Below, piece after piece: positions 7,208 to 12,360 of a stretch of 12,360 nucleotides of DNA (the first letter of the stretch is position 1; each line of letters opens with the position of its first letter). This DNA is from Thermoprotei archaeon (GTDB taxonomy: Archaea > Thermoproteota > Methanomethylicia > Nezhaarchaeales > WYZ-LMO8): positions 1 to 12,360 of the forward strand of contig QMSN01000013.1 of assembly GCA_003650865.1 (NCBI GenBank), written 5' to 3'. Position numbers and translations under genes: made by a program. Below the pieces are notes generated by a model. It made no database searches. It worked only from the letters and a program-made list of their open reading frames with translations, and had not been told where the DNA came from.

Positions 7208-10200
7208 TCACCAACTCGCTGGCGACGTGAGGTATGGGTCGTAGTCCGTGTTGTAGACTCCATCTCCGCTAGGCCCAAATGGGCCGTTGGGGTCACCCCA
7301 CCAGCAGTACTCAGCGTTGGGTGTTATGGTTCCTCCACCGTAGACGCCCTCACCCACGTTGTCCCAGAAGTTGCAGTAGTGGACTTCGACCACTGAATCC
7401 TCGTAGGACACTATGCCCCACATATTGCCCGTGAAGTTCCCGTGCACTCCATTGAGAGTTGAGGATCCCCATAGGACTATGCCGTCGTACTGGTTGTCCT
7501 CAACTATGAGCCCGTCGAACACGAGTGACGAGGAGTCCCTAATAGTGACACCTCTCTCGTTGTCGTGTACCCATGTGTCCTCGTATATCGAGGCATTTGA
7601 GCTACTGTACGTGACAAGGCCCTCGTGGACGTTCTGGTAGACGTCGCTGCTATTTATGGTGAGCTGAGAGCTATCGATTGTCACCATGCCCCAAGTGTTT
7701 AGAGTCACCGTGGAGTTCGCCAAGCTACACGATGAGGAGCCAGCAAGCCACACGCCAGCTGCCTCACTACTATTGGCGAACGTGCAGTTCAAGCATGTGG
7801 CTGAGGCTTGATCCATGAGGAGCAGGCAGTTGCGAGAGTTGTTGTATATTGTTGTGCGCTCTATGAGCAGCGTGGAGCCTCCTGAGCCCACAATGCCCTC
7901 GTAGGTGCTGAACTTAACAGTTGAGCCCTCAACTTTGAGGTAGGCGTTGCCTAAAACCGAGATGCCCCAGTCACACCCCTCAAACGTGCTGTTGTAGACG
8001 TGGGCTACAGAGGTGTCTAGGCCTACAAGTCCTATCTGAGCATCCTCAACCCTCAGCTCCAGCGCGCTTAGAACTGAGGAGTCGTGGAGCGTTACGCCTG
8101 TATACGTGGGGTTTTCGAGTGTACAGTTGTGGAGGTACATGTAAGCGTTGTCGTAAGCGACGAAGCAGTCGTAGCCGCAGTTCGAGGCCACTGTGTCCTC
8201 AGCGTAGAGGCTTGAGTCCTCGTAGAGCAGCCCAGCCCAGCTGCAGCTGTCCATAGTGCAGCCTGAGCACTCAGCAATAGCGTCTCCGTAGAGCACTATG
8301 GCTCCACCAGAGCAGTTGGCTAGAGTTGTTGAGAGGAGGTAGGGGTGGCCGTCGTAGGCTAGTAGGCCCCACGTAGAGCCGTTTATGTAGCTCCCTATTA
8401 TGGTTAAGGAGCTGTCGCACACTAACAGCACAGCTGGGGCCAAGTCGCCCATCCACTTGGTGACGGAGCAGTTAACCAGGGTGACGGAGCCTCCATATAT
8501 CGCGAAGGCCTCTCTAACGGGGTTCACGACGCTAACGTTGGCGAAGGAAGCCGACCCGCCGTCGATTAAGCAGCCGACAGTAGCCCCCTCAATGCTCACG
8601 TTAGCCACTTGGATTGAGGAGTAGTAGGAGGTTATCGGTATGCATGAGCCCTCGACATCCGCATCGGATATCTCGACATTGGAGTCCATGAGTAGGAATG
8701 CCCTGGCGCAGCCGTCAACATCGCAGCTAACGGCCTTAACTGGCGAGCACGACGCCTTAACGCCAATGTCGCAGTTTGAGAGGTTGCAGTTGCTCAGCTC
8801 GACGTCGCTGGACTTCGCCTCAACCCCTATCTCGCAGTCTGGAGCGTTTAAGCTCGTCACTTGCACGTCGTTACTGAACTCCACTGATAAAGCGTAGAGG
8901 GTATCCGTGACGTCGACGTCGGTCATGGTGACGTCGTCGCACTTAGAAAGCTCAATGGCCTGCACGGCGTGGGCCACTTTCAGCGTTGAGATGTCACCCT
9001 CAACGTCCTCGAGCAAGAGGCCGTAGGTGCAGTCAGTTATGTTGCAGGAGGTCACATAGGCGTCGCATGCGAAGAGCCTAATGGCCTCGCTGTAGTTAGC
9101 CACCAAGCACTCTAATATCTCCACGTCGCCCTCTCCAGCCTCTATAGCCTTGGAGCCCCATGACGAGTGGGTAATGCTGCAGTTCGCCATGTAGAGCGTT
9201 ATGGAGTCTCCGTACACGCATACGCCGTCATAGGCATCCTTGAAGGTGCAGTCCTCAAGGTATATGTCGGAGTCCTCAGCCGTGGAGTAGAGGCCAGCAC
9301 CACTCATCCCCTCAATTGTGGTGTTCGAAACGTATAGCTCTGACCAAGTCCAATCGTAAGCGCCTAGCTCAACGCGGTAGCAGTTGGATACTGTGCAGTT
9401 CTTTATGTAGAGGTCGAGGCAGTCATACATGTAGATGCCATCCTGCCCTGAAGCCTCAACAGTCACGTCCTCGAGGGTCACGTTGTCAACTTTGTGTAAC
9501 ACCACTAAGCTATAGGGTCCTCCACTATACGTGGAATCCTCAACGTCATCTATGTAGAGTATCGGCAGACCGTAGCCAGCCACATTGCCCTCCCCGAAGT
9601 TCTCTATAAACTTGTCCGCATAGGGCGAGTCACCCTCAAGCTTAATCGACCACTCATTGTTGTAAGTTAGATTGTTGTACTCGAAGAGCTCTATGTAGCC
9701 CCTATCGCTTATCAGGACGCCCACATCGTTTGAGTGAGCTTCGCACATCCTCATGGCGGTGATTTCGCTCTCCTCATCAATCCAGAAGCCATAAGTGCAG
9801 TTAGTCGCCTTACACCTCTCAAGCACCACATCGCTCGACTCACCACCAATGTAGAAGCCCGAGTCACCCCTCCCAACCTCCACGTCGTGTATGTAGCAGT
9901 CGCTACAGCCATATATGTAGAAGCAGTCGTAGTATACCGTAGCCGATGGGGAGGCGAAGGTTATCTTGACGTCGCCCACGTCAAGCTGCGTGCACCAAGT
10001 GAAGTCGATGACGTCATCGACCGAGCCGAATAGCGTTATGTTGACGTCCCTCATGTACACGCCACTGCAGGAGTACATGTCCACCATCGTGTAGGGGGCC
10101 AGTGAGGACGTGGTGGTCATGGAGATTCCCTCCATGACCACATTGCCAGCGCTCTCGATATAGAGGGGAGCGTAGAACCAGGAGGCTTCAGTTACGTAGA

Positions 10201-12360
10201 AGTCCACGTCGCTCATGATCACGTTGTAGCACCCGAGCTCGACCTCACCGTAAAACGTCGAGTTCTCAATGGTCACAACTTCAGCGTCCACGTCTAGGCA
10301 TGTGGCGTTGACGTTTACCAGCTCAACTCCAGATGGGCTTCCACACCACATATACAGCATGCCCTTATCGTAGCTCGAGTCCACAGAGCAGTTCTCTATG
10401 TGACAAGCCCACACGACATCCGCGTAGAGCGAGTACTCTCCGGGATCCTTTACCTCCAAATTCACGATGTAGATGTTTGAGACGTCTTCCAGCGTTATGC
10501 CTTCACTGCTCTCAATGCTAGCGTTGGATAGGTGTGCGTCTTCCACGTCGTATAGCTTTATGCCCTCTACACACTTCTTAATCTCCACGTTAGAGGCGTC
10601 GAATGACTCGCATGAGGTGGCTGCAATGCCCGTGGAGTTTGTTAGCTCCACGTTGAAAACCAAGACCTCACTACAGTCGCACAGCCACAGCCCCTCCGAC
10701 CAGCTCATCGTGGCGTTCTTCACCATCACGTTCTCAACGTCCAGAACTATCACTTCAGCGTAGCTGCTCAAGTCACCTTCCAGATTTAAGGTGCTGAGCC
10801 CTTCGTAGACCACTATGGGCTTGTTGAACCTGCCAACACATGAAGTGAGCGACATGGATGTAATGGTTCCGTAGAGCTCAATGCTCCAAGCACCACTACC
10901 GCTTAAGTTGCAGTTTGACAAGGTGATGCTCTCAGCGTTCTTGATGTACATGGCCGACTCGTAGCTTGACGTGAAGTTGCAGAAAGAAGCCTCTATGTTA
11001 GTGCCGCCATAGCCGCCATAAGCGTAGACCCCGTAGTAGCACGTGTTTATCGAGCAGTTCTCAAAGTCTATGTAGTTTGAGGAGGACATGTAGAAGCCGT
11101 ACGCGTAATTCTCCGCGTAGCACCTCGTAAAGTTGCAGTAGTCGCTACCATACAGGTAGAAGCCCTCATAGTACGAGTAGACCTGCCACGAGTATAAGTA
11201 GGGAATTGCGTGGCAATTCGTGAAGTTACAGAAGTTGCTATACCTTATCTTGAAGGCAGTCTTGCCGTGACCGGCTTTGACCGTGCAGTTCTTGACGTCT
11301 ACGTAGTCGGAGCTATACACGTAGACGCCGTAGTCAACTCTATCCGCGTAGTAGTTCTCAACTGTGACGTAATCTGTGGAGTAGAGGTAAAGGCCATAGT
11401 CGCAGAAGCCTGAAGTGGAGGAGTTTACCGTGAAGTCCTTTATCGTCACGTGACTGGAGTAATAGAAGTACAAGACGTAGCTAGCGCGAAAAGCCTGAAC
11501 CGTGAGGTTCTCTAGGGTCACGTAGTTGCTGTAATCGAACTTTAAGACTTTGAGGTAGCTATCGATGTCGCAGGCGACGTCCTTGAGGTGAGTGTATGAG
11601 CAGTACTTGAAGTACATGCCGTATTGTGGAGCGAAGCGGTACTGCTCCTCCTTAATCTCTACGTACAAGTCCTCTACGTCAAGCTCTGAGCTCTGGAACT
11701 CCATGTAGTAGTTGCTCTCGCGGCTGCCAAGCCAGTTCCTAATTGAGACGTGGGTCAAGTTGAGCGTTGAGGAGGTAGCGTAAAACGGCTTTATGCAGTT
11801 CACCATGCTGCAGTTGACGAGGGACACGTTGATCGAAAGCTTCGCGTAGACTCCTCTGCAGAGCGCCATACTCACGTTGTCTAGAGTGACGTTAGTGCAG
11901 GAGTCCAAGTAGACGCCGTCTTGCCCAAAGTCGTTACTCAAGAGCACATCGGTTATGGTGATGTTCTCCCCGTTGTAGATGTATATGAGCGAGTACTCCC
12001 CACTTATCACGGTGTTCACTGCGTTCTCGAGGTACATTATGGGCTTGCCGTTAGAGCCCACGTTGCTCAAGTCCACGTCGAGCGAGCCCGATGGTTCAAC
12101 CTTTATCGACCAATCGAGGATCCTAGAGAACGTGTTGTTCCTCAACGTGACGTCATAGCTGTTGTCAACAAACAAGCCGTATCGAGAGCCATAGAGGGTG
12201 TTGTTGACCAATGTGACTAGGCTTGAGTAATCTAGGTATACCGAGGAGAACACGTAGTCCGTGACCCTCCCATAACTGTTGAATGTCGCGTCTCCGCCTA
12301 ACGTCGAGTTCGAGATGGTCACGTTATTACAGCTGTATATGGTGATCACGCCTGTTGACG
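7208..12360 (-). CDS. Giant right-handed beta-helix protein (NosD-like), C-terminal 1,716 residues; start beyond the window
   Basis: The frame is open from the right edge to TGA at 7208-7210. The codon at 12347-12349 is an internal GTG, not a start; residues here are numbered from it. The whole chain is parallel beta-helix, with 21-24-residue coils ending in patterns such as VTLxNCS. Three NosD-like modules begin at Trp80, Trp488 and Trp900 (WSI, then KPI or LPI, then a short loop and NITI-type strand), about 410 residues apart. Residues 240-460 are very Tyr-rich, 1172-1260 carry Cys ladders, and 1327-1713 match the 707-residue neighbour and end in CWWGDPNGP and a terminal Trp. About 70 Cys and nearly 50 N-glycosylation sequons are present. 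No enzyme motif, membrane segment or anchor is seen. The fold is near certain; an extracellular rod or adhesin is an inference, and a polysaccharide-acting enzyme is possible. Confidence 0.92.
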   Translation of the reverse strand, partial: STGVITIYSCNNVTISNSTLGGDATFNSYGRVTDYVFSSVYLDYSSLVTLVNNTLYGSRYGLFVDNSYDVTLRNNTFSRILDWSIKVEPSGSLDVDLSNVGSNGKPIMYLENAVNTVISGEYSLIYIYNGENITITDVLLSNDFGQDGVYLDSCTNVTLDNVSMALCRGVYAKLSINVSLVNCSMVNCIKPFYATSSTLNLTHVSIRNWLGSRESNYYMEFQSSELDVEDLYVEIKEEQYRFAPQYGMYFKYCSYTHLKDVACDIDSYLKVLKFDYSNYVTLENLTVQAFRASYVLYFYYSSHVTIKDFTVNSSTSGFCDYGLYLYSTDYVTVENYYADRVDYGVYVYSSDYVDVKNCTVKAGHGKTAFKIRYSNFCNFTNCHAIPYLYSWQVYSYYEGFYLYGSDYCNFTRCYAENYAYGFYMSSSNYIDFENCSINTCYYGVYAYGGYGGTNIEASFCNFTSSYESAMYIKNAESITLSNCNLSGSGAWSIELYGTITSMSLTSCVGRFNKPIVVYEGLSTLNLEGDLSSYAEVIVLDVENVMVKNATMSWSEGLWLCDCSEVLVFNVELTNSTGIAATSCESFDASNVEIKKCVEGIKLYDVEDAHLSNASIESSEGITLEDVSNIYIVNLEVKDPGEYSLYADVVWACHIENCSVDSSYDKGMLYMWCGSPSGVELVNVNATCLDVDAEVVTIENSTFYGEVELGCYNVIMSDVDFYVTEASWFYAPLYIESAGNVVMEGISMTTTSSLAPYTMVDMYSCSGVYMRDVNITLFGSVDDVIDFTWCTQLDVGDVKITFASPSATVYYDCFYIYGCSDCYIHDVEVGRGDSGFYIGGESSDVVLERCKATNCTYGFWIDEESEITAMRMCEAHSNDVGVLISDRGYIELFEYNNLTYNNEWSIKLEGDSPYADKFIENFGEGNVAGYGLPILYIDDVEDSTYSGGPYSLVVLHKVDNVTLEDVTVEASGQDGIYMYDCLDLYIKNCTVSNCYRVELGAYDWTWSELYVSNTTIEGMSGAGLYSTAEDSDIYLEDCTFKDAYDGVCVYGDSITLYMANCSITHSSWGSKAIEAGEGDVEILECLVANYSEAIRLFACDAYVTSCNITDCTYGLLLEDVEGDISTLKVAHAVQAIELSKCDDVTMTDVDVTDTLYALSVEFSNDVQVTSLNAPDCEIGVEAKSSDVELSNCNLSNCDIGVKASCSPVKAVSCDVDGCARAFLLMDSNVEISDADVEGSCIPITSYYSSIQVANVSIEGATVGCLIDGGSASFANVSVVNPVREAFAIYGGSVTLVNCSVTKWMGDLAPAVLLVCDSSLTIIGSYINGSTWGLLAYDGHPYLLSTTLANCSGGAIVLYGDAIAECSGCTMDSCSWAGLLYEDSSLYAEDTVASNCGYDCFVAYDNAYMYLHNCTLENPTYTGVTLHDSSVLSALELRVEDAQIGLVGLDTSVAHVYNSTFEGCDWGISVLGNAYLKVEGSTVKFSTYEGIVGSGGSTLLIERTTIYNNSRNCLLLMDQASATCLNCTFANSSEAAGVWLAGSSSCSLANSTVTLNTWGMVTIDSSQLTINSSDVYQNVHEGLVTYSSSNASIYEDTWVHDNERGVTIRDSSSLVFDGLIVEDNQYDGIVLWGSSTLNGVHGNFTGNMWGIVSYEDSVVEVHYCNFWDNVGEGVYGGGTITPNAEYCWWGDPNGPFGPSGDGVYNTDYDPYLTSPASW
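7298..8371 (-). repeat. C-terminal helix block colinear with the 707-residue protein
   Basis: Trp1327, Trp1371, Tyr1416, Trp1461, Trp1553, Trp1644 and Trp1683 correspond to Trp314, Trp358, Phe403, Trp448, Trp543, Trp633 and Trp672 of the neighbour, at offsets of 1010-1013. Local matches include GVTLHDSS/GLTLYDES and the pair YDGIVLWGSS/YDGVHLEGSS. The 45-residue spacing is kept, but two of the Phe positions are replaced by Arg/Asn and Glu/Arg. Confidence 0.8.
8417..12112 (-). repeat. Three NosD-like super-repeats of about 410 residues
   Basis: Block starts at 12112 (Trp80), 10888 (Trp488) and 9652 (Trp900) are 408 and 412 codons apart. Each has WSI, then KPI or LPI 21-27 residues on, then an ENI, ENV or DNV strand 49-56 residues on. 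Each is preceded by two coils with a YG or similar turn. The third block would end near residue 1310, just where the C-terminal block begins; that left boundary is estimated. Confidence 0.6.
10970..11629 (-). repeat. Tyrosine-rich beta-helix section
   Basis: Residues 241-460 contain about 40 Tyr in 220 positions (18%) plus many Phe, in coils such as YGVYVYSSDYVDVKNCTV and GFYLYGSDYCNFTRC. The Tyr residues recur at equivalent places in successive coils, as aromatic stacks would. The rest of the protein is much poorer in Tyr. Confidence 0.8.

Noticed and set aside
7166..7396. Plus-strand open frame spanning the 197-bp spacer
   Set aside because: Most of it is antisense to the end of the giant gene, it lacks a Shine-Dalgarno site or clear promoter, and its product looks like no known protein.
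12347..12349. Apparent start codon of the giant gene
   Set aside because: It is an internal GTG (Val); the frame continues to the window edge with beta-helix-type sequence, no signal peptide follows, and the real start must lie further right.
7208..12360. Periodic sequence as a possible CRISPR array or DNA satellite
   Set aside because: The period is in the protein (21-24-residue coils), nucleotide identity between units is low, and the reading frame is intact throughout.

Overview
The window (about 12.4 kb, GC near one half) is almost entirely coding on the minus strand. It holds three very long genes for secreted, repetitive proteins, two of them cut by the window edges. It reads as an archaeal genome. 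Both visible gene starts have a TATA-like box about 40-50 nt upstream of the start codon and a purine-rich Shine-Dalgarno site, codon use favours ATA, AGG and CTA, and the protein types (C25 gingipain-like protease, NosD/pectate-lyase-type right-handed beta-helices) are frequent in sediment and hot-spring archaea. A thermophilic Thermoproteota- or Korarchaeota-like host is my guess; nothing here fixes the lineage.

Layout in transcription order, right to left. (1) 12360-7208: the C-terminal 1,716 residues of a giant beta-helix protein whose start lies beyond the right edge. It consists of three roughly 410-residue blocks followed by a C-terminal block of about 400 residues. (2) 7207-7011: a 197-bp spacer with a promoter. 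(3) 7010-4887: a complete 707-residue secreted protein made of a signal peptide, one Ig-like domain and one beta-helix. (4) 4886-4773: a 114-bp spacer with a second promoter. (5) 4772-1: the first 1,590 residues of a multidomain gingipain-like (peptidase C25) protease that also ends, within the window, in a beta-helix. No RNA genes, mobile elements or CRISPR arrays were seen.

The three genes belong together. The protease and the 707-residue protein share a 173-residue ungapped stretch (about half identical by hand count) that opens the beta-helix. The 707-residue protein and the giant protein share a colinear C-terminal helix of about 390 residues, with Trp/Phe/Tyr markers 45 residues apart and the same CWWG-type C-terminal cap. 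The cluster therefore looks like tandem duplicates of one beta-helix cassette, one copy of which became fused to a protease. The likely setting is the cell surface or medium: rigid adhesive or glycan-contacting rods, plus a protease carrying the same rod. That role is inference; the domain assignments of the protease and the beta-helix folds are much firmer.
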